Shown: positions 1 through 7,717 of the stretch, in pieces
Layout: each line of letters opens with the position of its first letter
Numbering within the stretch: position 1 is the first letter of the stretch
DNA from: a bacterium Ga0077546
GTDB taxonomy: Bacteria; Cyanobacteriota; Vampirovibrionia; Obscuribacterales; Obscuribacteraceae
Assembly (NCBI GenBank): GCA_001464165.1
Contig: LNEX01000422.1
Coordinates: forward strand, 1-19,051
DNA length: 19,051 nucleotides
Direction of reading: 5' to 3'
Translations under genes and position numbers: made by a program
Notes under the pieces: generated by a model
What the model saw: only the letters and a program-made list of their open reading frames with translations
The model's database searches: none
What the model was told of the DNA's origin: nothing

Positions 1-657
1 GCCCAAGACGGAACAGTCGTGACTCCAACTCGCAGAATTACCGATGCCCTACCCGAGCTAAAAGGACAGAAGCCTCGCGGTTGGCCACCCGGATTGACAT
101 GGGATGCAGTAGATGGCGCTTATAGCCCCAGCCGCAACCTAGTTGTGGTCGCCGAAGAAACCAGAAAAACAGGCAATCAATGGGTTAAGAGCAACCGCAC
201 AGAAGACGTAACCCGCCACGAAATAGGCCACGCCACTGACTACGCTATCAACAAATTGTCCGACTCAAAAGCTTACACTCAGGCATACGAGGCCGACATC
301 AAAGCCATGCCAGCCAACATCAGTGGCACCCTCAAATACTTCTTGCAGTCAGGCGATGGCGGCAAAGAAGAGGCCTGCGCAGAAGGAATTGCAGTGCGTG
401 AAGGAGGTTCGACATCAGGCAAAACCTTTGAGTTGGGATTTCCCAAAAGCATAGCTGCCATAAATGACGCCCTCTTGCTAATCAGGGCGAAGCTACCGGC
501 TGCAGCCATCAACACCACCAACTCAAGTCAACCAAATCAAAGCAATCAACCAAACAAGTCAAGTAACCCAATTACAGATGTGCCGCCCGCCGAGAGCGGC
601 AAATCTGGCAGCCAACCAGCATCAACACCAGAAGCGAGAAGCAAAAACGGAAGATAG
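1..657 (+). CDS. Lethal-factor-like zinc metalloprotease domain protein, 3' part (5' end outside window)
   Basis: The reading frame is open to the left edge, so the gene very probably begins upstream; an internal GTG at 19 is the first possible start seen. The visible part contains the zincin motif HEIGH (residues 67-71 counted from the GTG), with two zinc-binding histidines and the catalytic glutamate. An EExxAE patch follows at residues 117-122, with the first Glu 46 residues after the second His. In anthrax lethal factor the third zinc ligand is also a Glu, about 45 residues after its HExxH, so this fits the ATLF-like/lethal-factor zincin family. The last ~60 residues are Asn/Ser/Gln/Pro-rich and probably disordered. 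Substrate and location are unknown because the N-terminus is missing. The family call rests on the motif and spacing only; it could be another gluzincin. The next gene is 279 bp away and is not obviously in the same operon. Confidence 0.7.
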   Translation, partial: AQDGTVVTPTRRITDALPELKGQKPRGWPPGLTWDAVDGAYSPSRNLVVVAEETRKTGNQWVKSNRTEDVTRHEIGHATDYAINKLSDSKAYTQAYEADIKAMPANISGTLKYFLQSGDGGKEEACAEGIAVREGGSTSGKTFELGFPKSIAAINDALLLIRAKLPAAAINTTNSSQPNQSNQPNKSSNPITDVPPAESGKSGSQPASTPEARSKNGR

Positions 658-675
658 CCAGCCATTGTGATAATT

Positions 676-700
676 GGTTAAGGAATTATCAGCCGGGTAT
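676..700 (+). promoter_or_regulatory. Possible promoter, SigB-type or housekeeping
   Basis: GGTTAA (676-681), a 13-bp spacer and GGGTAT (695-700) resemble the SigB-class consensus GTTTAA-N12-15-GGGWAT. The same bases also give TTGGTT-N18-TATAAA (674-703) for a housekeeping sigma, so the two readings compete. It would leave a leader of about 230 bases before the start at 937. The rest of the 658-936 gap holds only weak inverted repeats (CGACC 801-805 with GGTCG 825-829; GAAGGTT 843-849 with AACCTTC 884-890). Confidence 0.35.
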
Positions 701-936
701 AAAAGTAAGGTCAGGCGATCGATTTAATCTCTTAATTTTCCGGGCTTGCACTAGAGGCAACCCTGAAATCATGCGCCCGCCCAAACTTGCATATAGGAAT
801 CGACCAGAACTACATATAGGGACCGGTCGACAAGAATATACCGAAGGTTGTATCTTAATAACCTATAACATTAGTAGCTGATAAACCTTCCGAATACATT
901 CTCGACCCCCACTTTCTAGGAATCAAGGAGAGCACC

Positions 937-1695
937 ATGGCCAAGGCGAAAACAAAAGTACTGGATAAGCCGCAAGCCACATCGAGCGTTGCTCCGCAGC
1001 CCACAGAAGTGGCTGAACTCAAACAGATTTTTCAACGAGTGGACCGAGCACAGGGCCAAGCCCAAGCAAACGGCCAGACTTACAGTAAAAAGCAGCCTGC
1101 TTTTGCTGTTCTCTCTCTAAGTGATGGCCGCACCATCACTGTTAACTATGGCCTAAAAGGAAGAATAGAAACTTTGACGTTCTCAGACGGCCGCGTGCTT
1201 ACCACCACAGATGGTGGCGAATACTATTTAGATAATCTTCAGCCCGATGTCAAATTGAAGAATCTCAAATTAGACATGAATGACGGCGAACTCTGCTACA
1301 AAACCACTTTTGGCAAGCGTTCCGCACAAATCAAAGAATCCTCCAACGGCGCTAAATATGCCACTCTCAAAGAGAAAGGCGACGCCCGCGAATTTCAACT
1401 TTTGCCAGACCGAAGCCAAGTTGTAATTGGCAAAGAAGGCCGCATGACCTTTTCGGCCGATGGCAATTTCTTGACAATGGAGCCTAAATCGGGTGGTCAG
1501 ATAAAGTTCCATCTCTGGAACAAAATGCTTGATGTTGTTTTTCCAGATGGCTACGTGCAAAGCTTCTATGCCACTGAACAAGAAATGAAACTATTGCAAC
1601 TGCAACCAATTGGTTTCTATGTCAACTGGCTACCAGCCGACAATCTGGGCCGTCACTTCGAGTGGGGCGTCGTGCTACCACAGGCAGTGCACTAA
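937..1695 (+). CDS. Hypothetical protein with DGR-type beta repeats
   Basis: I do not recognise this 252-residue protein. It has a strong ribosome binding site (AAGGAG at 925-930, six bases before ATG 937). There is no signal peptide or membrane segment: the N-terminus (about 1-22) is Lys/Ala/Pro-rich and looks disordered. The body carries several short beta-hairpin-like units around an [SPA]DG[RNY] turn: residues 62-71 (SDGRTITVNY), 82-90 (FSDGRVLTT), 172-182 (FSADGNFLTME) and 202-211 (FPDGYVQSFY). These resemble the loose YD/RHS-like or MORN-like hairpin repeats seen in surface or toxin-associated proteins, but the repeats are too few to claim a family. The next gene starts 12 bases after its stop, so the two are probably cotranscribed. 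It is a plausible real gene by its RBS and its length. Confidence 0.75.
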   Translation: MAKAKTKVLDKPQATSSVAPQPTEVAELKQIFQRVDRAQGQAQANGQTYSKKQPAFAVLSLSDGRTITVNYGLKGRIETLTFSDGRVLTTTDGGEYYLDNLQPDVKLKNLKLDMNDGELCYKTTFGKRSAQIKESSNGAKYATLKEKGDAREFQLLPDRSQVVIGKEGRMTFSADGNFLTMEPKSGGQIKFHLWNKMLDVVFPDGYVQSFYATEQEMKLLQLQPIGFYVNWLPADNLGRHFEWGVVLPQAVH

Positions 1696-1707
1696 TTATT
1701 TAGACCT

Positions 1708-1971
1708 GTGGCGAAAAATAATGAAATTGGAACAACTCTCCAATTCAGAAATGCGATAAAGACGGCAGCTTGGTTTGTTGTGATTGCTTTGGTGCTTTGC
1801 TTCTTTTTGAGTGATGTGCGCGTTACTCGCAATCAAGCTGAGGACGAACGCAAGCTGCATGCAAAAGAAGAAGACTTTATCAGAAAAATGTCACAACGGG
1901 CGAATGACCGCGATCGAGCAAAAGTAACTGTAGACCAGCAGGCTACCGATATGAAAGCTGGCAGGAAATAA
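1708..1971 (+). CDS. Small single-span membrane protein, unknown
   Basis: This 87-residue protein starts at GTG (1708) only 12 bases after the preceding stop. No in-frame ATG and no clear Shine-Dalgarno sequence is present, so it may depend on coupling to the upstream gene. One hydrophobic helix lies at residues about 19-35. It is followed by a strongly charged, probably alpha-helical tail (residues 40-87, rich in Glu, Arg and Lys), giving the layout of a small type II or bitopic protein with a coiled-coil tail. No family is recognised. Its last 81 bases overlap the 3' end of the minus-strand membrane protein ending at 1891. Convergent overlap of that size is unusual, so one of the two ends could be wrong. 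Confidence 0.5.
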   Translation: MAKNNEIGTTLQFRNAIKTAAWFVVIALVLCFFLSDVRVTRNQAEDERKLHAKEEDFIRKMSQRANDRDRAKVTVDQQATDMKAGRK

Positions 1972-2574
1972 CAGTATAGCCACGACCTCGGGGCAAGACT
2001 GCTTCAAGCCCGACACCTTAAGTCTCATTAGGCTGACGAGAACCGCCACGAACAATAAAAAATATGACGTGGCGATAATGGCATTCTTCAACGAGGAAAG
2101 GCCAGAGTAGTATTCGGGACCGAACCAGGAACCGACGCAAGTACATTGCCCGTATATTCCGCCAATAGAACCAAACAAAGGCTGAAATGCGGTCGAGTAG
2201 ACTAGCTGGAACAGATTAAAGTCTTGGGAATAGGTGTAGAGATGGCAAAAATATCCAATAGCGACAAATTCAACGCACAGCGCTAGCAACTCAAGAATTC
2301 GGTGCACCCTTTGCAAGTAGCAACTTACTAGAATGAACAAGACGACAGCAAAAGTCATCAAGTAGATATGCAAGTTTTTTGTCACACAGTTTGCATAAAC
2401 GTAGAAAGAATCACAGATTCTACTGTAATCAACCAAGGTAGTGAATCTCGGGTCGACCGGTGCACCAACTAGCCCTTGAGCCTGCGCGGAAAGGGAAAAT
2501 ATCGCATCAAGAGCAGCGGCGACAAGAAGCAGTATCAGTCCCGTTTTTCTCATGATCCAAAAACTTGCCAGCAT
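1891..2574 (-). CDS. Multi-span membrane protein, unknown
   Basis: This is a 227-residue protein. ATG 2574 is preceded by GGAG with a 7-base spacer; an internal ATG at 2553 would give a more classical signal peptide start (MRKTG). The N-terminal hydrophobic segment ends in AQAQG (residues 30-34), which looks like a signal peptidase I site. Further hydrophobic segments lie near residues 68-88, 92-113, 165-185 and 197-217. Cysteines 54, 63, 144 and 146 lie in the loops between spans and could form disulfides. No domain is recognised. It follows the 101-residue membrane protein gene by 33 bases on the same strand, so the two are probably one operon. The last hydrophobic segment is partly antisense to a charged tail of the convergent small gene; since antisense of charged codons often reads as hydrophobic, that span is less certain. 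Confidence 0.6.
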   Translation of the reverse strand: MLASFWIMRKTGLILLLVAAALDAIFSLSAQAQGLVGAPVDPRFTTLVDYSRICDSFYVYANCVTKNLHIYLMTFAVVLFILVSCYLQRVHRILELLALCVEFVAIGYFCHLYTYSQDFNLFQLVYSTAFQPLFGSIGGIYGQCTCVGSWFGPEYYSGLSSLKNAIIATSYFLLFVAVLVSLMRLKVSGLKQSCPEVVAILLFPASFHIGSLLVYSYFCSIAVIRPL

Positions 2575-2607
2575 ATCCGTTCTCCAGAGCCAAATACTTA
2601 ATGAGCT

Positions 2608-2913
2608 TTATGGAGGCGCCTTTAACAGCTCGTTAGCCGTTCTAATCAAAGTCAGCCGATCATTAAGCATTCCTGTCAAGAACCAGCCTCCGACGCAGAT
2701 GAAGGCTGTCGAAGCAAGTATAGTCACCACTCCCACTGAGCGACTTTTACCTTGGACTTTCTTCCACCACAATACCAAGAGTATGATGGCGACTAGAGGA
2801 GCGAGGGAAATCCCAATGTGTAGCACAGCAACTACGATACGCAAGATATCGACGATACAATCGGCGCTGTAGCCAGATAGTTGCTGCAATTCGCTGCTAG
2901 TAGATGGTTCCAT
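2608..2913 (-). CDS. Two-span membrane protein, unknown
   Basis: This is a 101-residue protein with two hydrophobic segments, residues about 22-49 and 62-82, joined by a short basic loop (KKVQGKSR, 51-58). That loop suggests a hairpin with the loop in the cytoplasm and both ends outside. The size and hairpin layout recall VirB2/TrbC-type pilins, but there is no clear signal peptide and no conjugation gene nearby, so I do not make that call. The start at ATG 2913 has no good Shine-Dalgarno sequence. A promoter candidate lies 45-80 bases upstream. The downstream membrane protein gene begins 33 bases after its stop, so the pair is likely cotranscribed and may act together. Confidence 0.55.
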   Translation of the reverse strand: MEPSTSSELQQLSGYSADCIVDILRIVVAVLHIGISLAPLVAIILLVLWWKKVQGKSRSVGVVTILASTAFICVGGWFLTGMLNDRLTLIRTANELLKAPP

Positions 2914-2964
2914 ATAAGTTCATAGTAAGGGTTAGTCAGTAGCCTGCAAAGACGGAAATCCGCA

Positions 2965-2993
2965 CTTATAGCGCAGCTAGTTTAATCTGGCAG
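2965..2993 (-). promoter_or_regulatory. Candidate promoter of the two-gene membrane protein unit
   Basis: On the minus strand CTGCCA (2993-2988), a 17-bp spacer and TATAAG (2970-2965) give 4/6 and 5/6 matches to housekeeping -35 and -10 boxes. The predicted start of transcription is about 45 bases before ATG 2913. The 2914-3089 gap is a divergent promoter region; on the plus strand only a weaker TTGGGG-N18-TATACA (3012-3041) was found for the photolyase. Confidence 0.4.
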
Positions 2994-3089
2994 ATGAAAA
3001 CAGCCCACTATTTGGGGGAAATTCCAGTATGGCTATATACAATTTCAAGAAGCACTTTCAAAAGTAAGTGACTGTCAACGACAATAATA

Positions 3090-4775
3090 ATGCCAAGCGT
3101 CTTTAAGCAACATCTAAATAAAGTCAATCCGCTTCATCGTGGCAGCGTCAGCAAAGTCACACGACGCTGGCTCTATGTGCCTTACGATCAAGTCACTGAC
3201 AAGCTCGGACCGTTAAGCAGAGAAAAGCCAGAATCGCTCGGCATAATCTTAATTGAGAACCCAGCGAAAGCAGCCAGAAGGCCATATCACAAACAGAAAC
3301 TAGCTCTGATATTAGCCAACCTTAGACACTTCGCCATCGAGCAGGCAGAGCGGGGGGTGGCGGTGCGTCATGAAGTAGTGACAAACGCTAATGGGTTATA
3401 CAGCTCAGTATTAGAAGAACTAGCCAAAGAGATCGGTCCAATTGAAGTTATGGAACCAGCCGAGCGCGAGCTGAGAATCGATTTGCAGCATTTGATAAAG
3501 AGCGGAGCTTTAATACAGACCCCTCACGAAGGCTGGCTGACCAAGTTATCTGACTTAGAGGCTATAGTTGATAAAAACGGCAGCTATCGAATGGATGCCT
3601 TCTACCGGCGAGTGCGTCAAAACACAGGCATACTCATGGAGGACGGCAAGCCCAGAGGAGGCAAATACAGCTTCGACAGTGAAAATAGACTGCCCTGGAA
3701 AGGCGAACCACTGCCACCCCAAATGCCAAGATTTTCGGTAAGCGACATCACTGAAGAAGTTGGTCAATTAATCAATAAGCACATGGCCAATCATCCAGGC
3801 CAACTCGATTTAGAAAATTTGCCAGCCAGCCAAGCCGATAGCGAACGGCTCTGGCGCTGGGCCATGGAGAATTGCCTGCCTCTCTTTGGCCCCTTTGAAG
3901 ATGCTATGTCTAGTGAAAATCGCGGCATGTTCCATTCAAGAATTTCTGCTGTTCTGAATATACAGAGACTAACACCAAAGCAAATTATCCAAGACGTACT
4001 CTCGCTTGAACTACCATTGCCAAGCCAAGAAGGCTTCATCAGACAAGTCTTGGGCTGGCGTGAGTTTGTGCACAAGATACATTTGTCCACCGATGGATTT
4101 CGCGACATCAGTCCAGCACCGCCCATAGCACCACAACCAGGCGATGGCGGCTACCAACTTTGGTCAGGCAAAAGCTTCGGAGAGAAGAAGGCTCAGATTG
4201 CGGTTGAGCATGGCGGCGCCTGCCCGTCTTATTTCGGTTCGGCTAACCCTTTGCCGCCATCGTTCTGGGGAGAGCCATCTGGTCTAAATTGCCTCGATAC
4301 AGTCGTCAAATCAGTTTGGGATGAAGCCTACAGCCACCATATCACCCGGTTGATGGTGCTCTCTAATTTAGCGACCTTGCTTGATATTTCACCGCGAGAG
4401 TTAACCGATTGGTTCTGGGTTGCTTACTTCGATGCCTTCGATTGGGTTGTAGAACCAAATGTACTGGCCATGGGCACCTATAGTGTTGGCGGATTGATGA
4501 CGACCAAGCCCTATATATCGGGAGCAGCCTACATCAACAAGATGAGTGACTACTGCAACGGTTGCCAGTTTGATCCAGCCAAAAACTGTCCAATAACAAG
4601 GCTTTACTGGGCTTTTCTAGAGCGGCACAAAGATAAGCTTGAAGGCAATATGCGCATGGCCATGCCAATCAATTCAGCAAAGAAACGAGCAGAGAGCCTC
4701 AAAGAAGAAGACCGCGCAATCTATGAGAAGACAATCAAGAGTCTGCTAGCAGGCGAGAAGCTAGAGCAGCCCTAA
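3090..4775 (+). CDS. FeS-type bacterial cryptochrome/photolyase (cryptochrome/photolyase-related protein)
   Basis: This 561-residue flavoprotein belongs to the prokaryotic (6-4) photolyase/cryptochrome group with an iron-sulfur cluster (COG3046), which uses light to reverse UV photoproducts. The family begins at residue ~25 (RRWLYVPYDQV). YHKQKLALILANLRHFA (66-82) and MEDGKPRGGKYSFD (183-196) are typical of the N-terminal domain. The four cluster cysteines are C401 (in GLNCLD), C489, C492 and C500. The C401-C489 spacing (88) and C489-C492 spacing (3) equal those I recall for Agrobacterium PhrB, but the last gap is 8 instead of 13, so the loop is about five residues shorter. The protein has some 25 extra residues at the N-terminus and a Lys/Glu-rich tail. 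The start has no clear Shine-Dalgarno sequence. It converges on speD with a 33-bp gap. Whether it is a repair enzyme or a photoreceptor cannot be decided here. Confidence 0.93.
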   Translation: MPSVFKQHLNKVNPLHRGSVSKVTRRWLYVPYDQVTDKLGPLSREKPESLGIILIENPAKAARRPYHKQKLALILANLRHFAIEQAERGVAVRHEVVTNANGLYSSVLEELAKEIGPIEVMEPAERELRIDLQHLIKSGALIQTPHEGWLTKLSDLEAIVDKNGSYRMDAFYRRVRQNTGILMEDGKPRGGKYSFDSENRLPWKGEPLPPQMPRFSVSDITEEVGQLINKHMANHPGQLDLENLPASQADSERLWRWAMENCLPLFGPFEDAMSSENRGMFHSRISAVLNIQRLTPKQIIQDVLSLELPLPSQEGFIRQVLGWREFVHKIHLSTDGFRDISPAPPIAPQPGDGGYQLWSGKSFGEKKAQIAVEHGGACPSYFGSANPLPPSFWGEPSGLNCLDTVVKSVWDEAYSHHITRLMVLSNLATLLDISPRELTDWFWVAYFDAFDWVVEPNVLAMGTYSVGGLMTTKPYISGAAYINKMSDYCNGCQFDPAKNCPITRLYWAFLERHKDKLEGNMRMAMPINSAKKRAESLKEEDRAIYEKTIKSLLAGEKLEQP

Positions 4776-4808
4776 CAAGAAAATCAAGACAATGATGACG
4801 ATTTTGCT

Positions 4809-5234
4809 TTACTCTGTTATAGATGCAGCAAATTCAACCAATTCAGCTGTGAGACCGCGATTGAAAGCATTCTGATTAACTTGGGTGGGCTGCAGATAAG
4901 CAGACAAAACTTGATTGAATTTTGATTGATCCACAGCACTACCACAAGTAAACAAATCAACAAAACAAGCTGCATTCTCGGGATAGGTGTGAATACTAGC
5001 ATGACTTTCAGAAAGCAAAAGCACAGCAGTCATGCCACCATTAGGAAAGACATGATGACGACTGTCAAGAACAGTGGCGCCAGCGGCTGTAGCTGCCGCT
5101 GAAAAATTCTCCAAAAGTAATTTGACATCAAGCAGTGCTGCTGTTGAACAACCAATCAAGCTCGCCATCATGTGGCGTCCTTGAAACTTGTGTCCATCAT
5201 TATCTACTAGAACTGAGATAGCGGAATTTTCCAT
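4809..5234 (-). CDS. speD: S-adenosylmethionine decarboxylase proenzyme
   Basis: This makes decarboxylated S-adenosylmethionine, the aminopropyl donor for spermidine synthesis. The 141-residue cytosolic proenzyme cleaves itself to create a pyruvoyl cofactor. The class-defining segment is SESHASIHTYPE (75-86): cleavage is expected between Glu76 and Ser77, with Ser77 becoming the pyruvoyl group. His82 and Cys97 follow at +5 and +20 from it, exactly the spacing of Ser63/His68/Cys83 in the Thermotoga maritima enzyme. The length fits the short bacterial class 1B form, with a slightly longer N-terminus. Its ATG shares one base with the helicase stop codon (TAATG at 5236-5232), which indicates translational coupling in one operon. 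No spermidine synthase gene lies in the window. Confidence 0.95.
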   Translation of the reverse strand: MENSAISVLVDNDGHKFQGRHMMASLIGCSTAALLDVKLLLENFSAAATAAGATVLDSRHHVFPNGGMTAVLLLSESHASIHTYPENAACFVDLFTCGSAVDQSKFNQVLSAYLQPTQVNQNAFNRGLTAELVEFAASITE

Positions 5235-7570
5235 TAGAAATCTTCTTTTACTTCGTCTCTATTAAGTAGCTCTTCTACTTGTTTGCAAAGTTCTACAACT
5301 TTCTCGGGCATGTCAGAAGCTCTAATGAACTGCCGACAGAGATCAAGTGTTCTTCTGATTGCTCTGACCACATCACCTTCATCACGTGGCGAGGACATGC
5401 GGATTTGATCCCACGGTGCCCCTTGTGCCCACATCTCGGTCAAGCCTGCTAGTTGAGCACCAAACTCAATGGGCATATCAACATCAAAGTCTTTTTGCAA
5501 GCGCATAATTTTCTTTGCCATTTTGCCGATTTCGATGATGGCATGGTCGACATTGTGCGTGACGTGCACGCGCATTTGCTCGTTACCGCGTGGCTCATCG
5601 CCAATGAGAACAGTTAAAACAGCTGCCAACTCAGTAGGCTTCAACAGATCGAACATACCACTAATGGCAATTTCACTCAAGAATAATTCATTGGAACCGC
5701 GAATAGAAGCGGCCATACGACCGAGCTTGGTTGGCTTATTGCCATCGAGATAACCAAGAGTGCGCAAGATATTAGCCAGTGCTTCAAAGGTCGTCCAATA
5801 CTTTGTAGTTTCGCGCTGCACGCGCTTGTCGAGATCTTTGATGCGCTTCTGCAAATGCTCAATACGCTCGGTTTGCGTACTACACGGTTTCTGCACCGGG
5901 CAGCCGTGGCATGGCATAGCGTAGGCTTCTTTCAAAAGAACTTGAATCTCAGCGCGAGTTGCAGCTAAAGCCATAATAGCTGGTGATCCAGGCTTAATGG
6001 CTGAAGGCTTCAGGCCCTTCTCAGTGGCTTTGAGTTGCTTATGCTTAGAGCGAATCGTCTCAAGCCGTTTGGCATATAGAGGCAAATCGCCAAGCTCAGC
6101 GGGGCAAAGCGGTGCACTCAACTTTTGCAGTTCCGTTTCCCAAGCCATTTTCTGAGTATAGGCTGGTTCAAGTTGCTGATTGACCAAGAATTGACCAAAG
6201 CTTCGTTCAATCAATTCACGAGCATCATCAATGGTGTGCCGTTCCAGTAGATTCAAGACCATGCCATACGATGGAGTAAAGCGACTCGAAAGAGGATCGG
6301 CCCCAGATGTCGCCAGCTTAGCCGCTTCATCCACACTCTCAAAGGGATTGTGCAAGACCACCACATGACCAACTTCGTCCATACCACGTCGACCAGCCCG
6401 TCCTGACATCTGCAAGAATTCAGAAGCAGTTAGCTGTCTATGACCTTCATCAGAGCGTTTGTGAATCGAAGCAATCACGGTAGAGCGAGCAGGCATGTTG
6501 ATACCAGCAGCTAGGGTCTCTGTTGCAAAGACTACTTTCAGCAAACCCTTCTGGAAAAGCTTTTCAATCATGCCCTTCCAGCTCGGCAGCATGCCTGCGT
6601 GGTGCACCGACATGCCTTCTAGCAAGTACGGAATATGGGGATGATTAGCTAGGTTCGGATTGTCCTTGGTGAATTCTTCTATCTGTCGCTTCAGTTCTTT
6701 TTGTTCATCGGCATGCAGCAAAGGAATGCCCCGTGCCATTTTCATTGCTTCTTCGCAACCGCGGCGAGAGAACAAGAAATAAATAGCAGGCAGCATATTG
6801 CGCGCCGATAGAGAACCAAGCACATCACCTGGGTGAGTGTACAAGCCACCCATCGGCCGGCGTCGCTTATCAGATCCACTATGCTGTGGTTTTTTTCTGC
6901 CAAACCGAGATTTCAAAAATGAATTGACAGCACCGCCCGGAGCAAGCAAAGGATAAATCTTGCGCTCACCAAAGTAGTGGAATCGCAGAGGCACAGGGCG
7001 AAAATCGGAGACGACTAGTTCGGTTGGTCCATGAGTCTCATCTATCCAGGTGGTCAACTCTTGGGCATTGGCCACAGTCGCCGACAGACCCACTAGCTGA
7101 ATATCTTTGGGCGCATAGATGATCGATTCTTCCCAAACCGTTCCTCTATCAGCATCGTTCATATAATGACATTCATCTAGAACGACAAAGGCAACATCAC
7201 GCAAGTTGCGACTAACGTCACCAAGGATGGTGCCATACAACATATTGCGAAATACTTCTGTGGTCATTACCACAATAGGGGCGTCACGATTGACAGAAAG
7301 GTCGCCAGTCAACAGACCAACTTTTTCGTCGCCATACTTTTGCTTGAGATCATAAAGCTTCTGGTTTGAGAGAGCCTTTAGTGGTGTCGTGTAATAACAG
7401 CGCTTATTTGCCATCAGCGCCATTTCAACAGCATATTCGGCCACTACAGTTTTTCCCGAACCAGTCGGCGCGCATACAATTACGCTCTTGCCTTCTTCCA
7501 GGTGTTTCATCGCATCAAGCTGGAACTCGTCGAGCGGGAAGGGAAACAGGTGGGCTACGTCAATTTGCAC
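5234..7570 (-). CDS. Ski2/Mtr4-like (HelY-type) superfamily 2 helicase
   Basis: This 778-residue ATP-dependent RNA/DNA helicase has a complete set of SF2 motifs: a Q-motif-like DEFQ (14-17), Walker A APTGSGKT (34-41), DECH (132-135), SAT (163-165), VHHAGMLP (322-329), ATETLAAGINMP (349-360) and QMSGRAGRRG (387-396). The C-terminal ~300 residues fit the DSHCT/helical-bundle region of Ski2, Mtr4 and actinobacterial HelY. A CHGCP cluster with another Cys (554-563) matches the CHGCP element I associate with HelY-type proteins; a metal role is possible but unproven. The start is GTG 7570, because the frame has no ATG between an upstream TAA and the Q-motif; the nearest Shine-Dalgarno-like GGAG is far (14 bases). 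By family it is likely to act in RNA turnover or structure remodelling. It is the first gene of an operon with speD and is divergent from the tRNA gene. Confidence 0.93.
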   Translation of the reverse strand: MQIDVAHLFPFPLDEFQLDAMKHLEEGKSVIVCAPTGSGKTVVAEYAVEMALMANKRCYYTTPLKALSNQKLYDLKQKYGDEKVGLLTGDLSVNRDAPIVVMTTEVFRNMLYGTILGDVSRNLRDVAFVVLDECHYMNDADRGTVWEESIIYAPKDIQLVGLSATVANAQELTTWIDETHGPTELVVSDFRPVPLRFHYFGERKIYPLLAPGGAVNSFLKSRFGRKKPQHSGSDKRRRPMGGLYTHPGDVLGSLSARNMLPAIYFLFSRRGCEEAMKMARGIPLLHADEQKELKRQIEEFTKDNPNLANHPHIPYLLEGMSVHHAGMLPSWKGMIEKLFQKGLLKVVFATETLAAGINMPARSTVIASIHKRSDEGHRQLTASEFLQMSGRAGRRGMDEVGHVVVLHNPFESVDEAAKLATSGADPLSSRFTPSYGMVLNLLERHTIDDARELIERSFGQFLVNQQLEPAYTQKMAWETELQKLSAPLCPAELGDLPLYAKRLETIRSKHKQLKATEKGLKPSAIKPGSPAIMALAATRAEIQVLLKEAYAMPCHGCPVQKPCSTQTERIEHLQKRIKDLDKRVQRETTKYWTTFEALANILRTLGYLDGNKPTKLGRMAASIRGSNELFLSEIAISGMFDLLKPTELAAVLTVLIGDEPRGNEQMRVHVTHNVDHAIIEIGKMAKKIMRLQKDFDVDMPIEFGAQLAGLTEMWAQGAPWDQIRMSSPRDEGDVVRAIRRTLDLCRQFIRASDMPEKVVELCKQVEELLNRDEVKEDF

Positions 7571-7663
7571 TGGGTCGGGATGGTCTCCATAGAACTTTGG
7601 TCTGAGTTATTAAGGGATTTTAGCAGTGATTGCCCCGACAAATGGTCAAAAGCGGCCCTGACA

Positions 7664-7692
7664 ATTACAGGAAATATAGTCTGCGGTATAAT
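7664..7692 (+). promoter_or_regulatory. Promoter of the tRNA-Pro gene
   Basis: ATTACA (7664-7669, 4/6 to the -35 consensus), a 17-bp spacer and a perfect TATAAT (7687-7692) place the transcription start near 7699, about 19 bases before the mature tRNA 5' end. The helicase promoter on the opposite strand must lie in the same ~150 bp, but no convincing box pair was found for it. Confidence 0.7.
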
Positions 7693-7717
7693 TGCCCCTA
7701 TCTCTTTTAGAAGATGC

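Noticed and set aside
2552..2872. 106-residue plus-strand open frame
   Set aside because: It is antisense to the two minus-strand membrane protein genes, with no Shine-Dalgarno sequence and no domain. The minus-strand frames have better hydrophobic architecture, an RBS (first gene after 2574) and a candidate promoter.
2608..2913. VirB2/TrbC-type pilin
   Set aside because: Only the size and two-span layout agree; there is no signal peptide of that type and no conjugation or type IV secretion gene in the window.
4780..4805. AAAATC/GATTTT hairpin between photolyase and speD
   Set aside because: The 6-bp, AT-rich stem with a 14-base loop is too weak to call a terminator.
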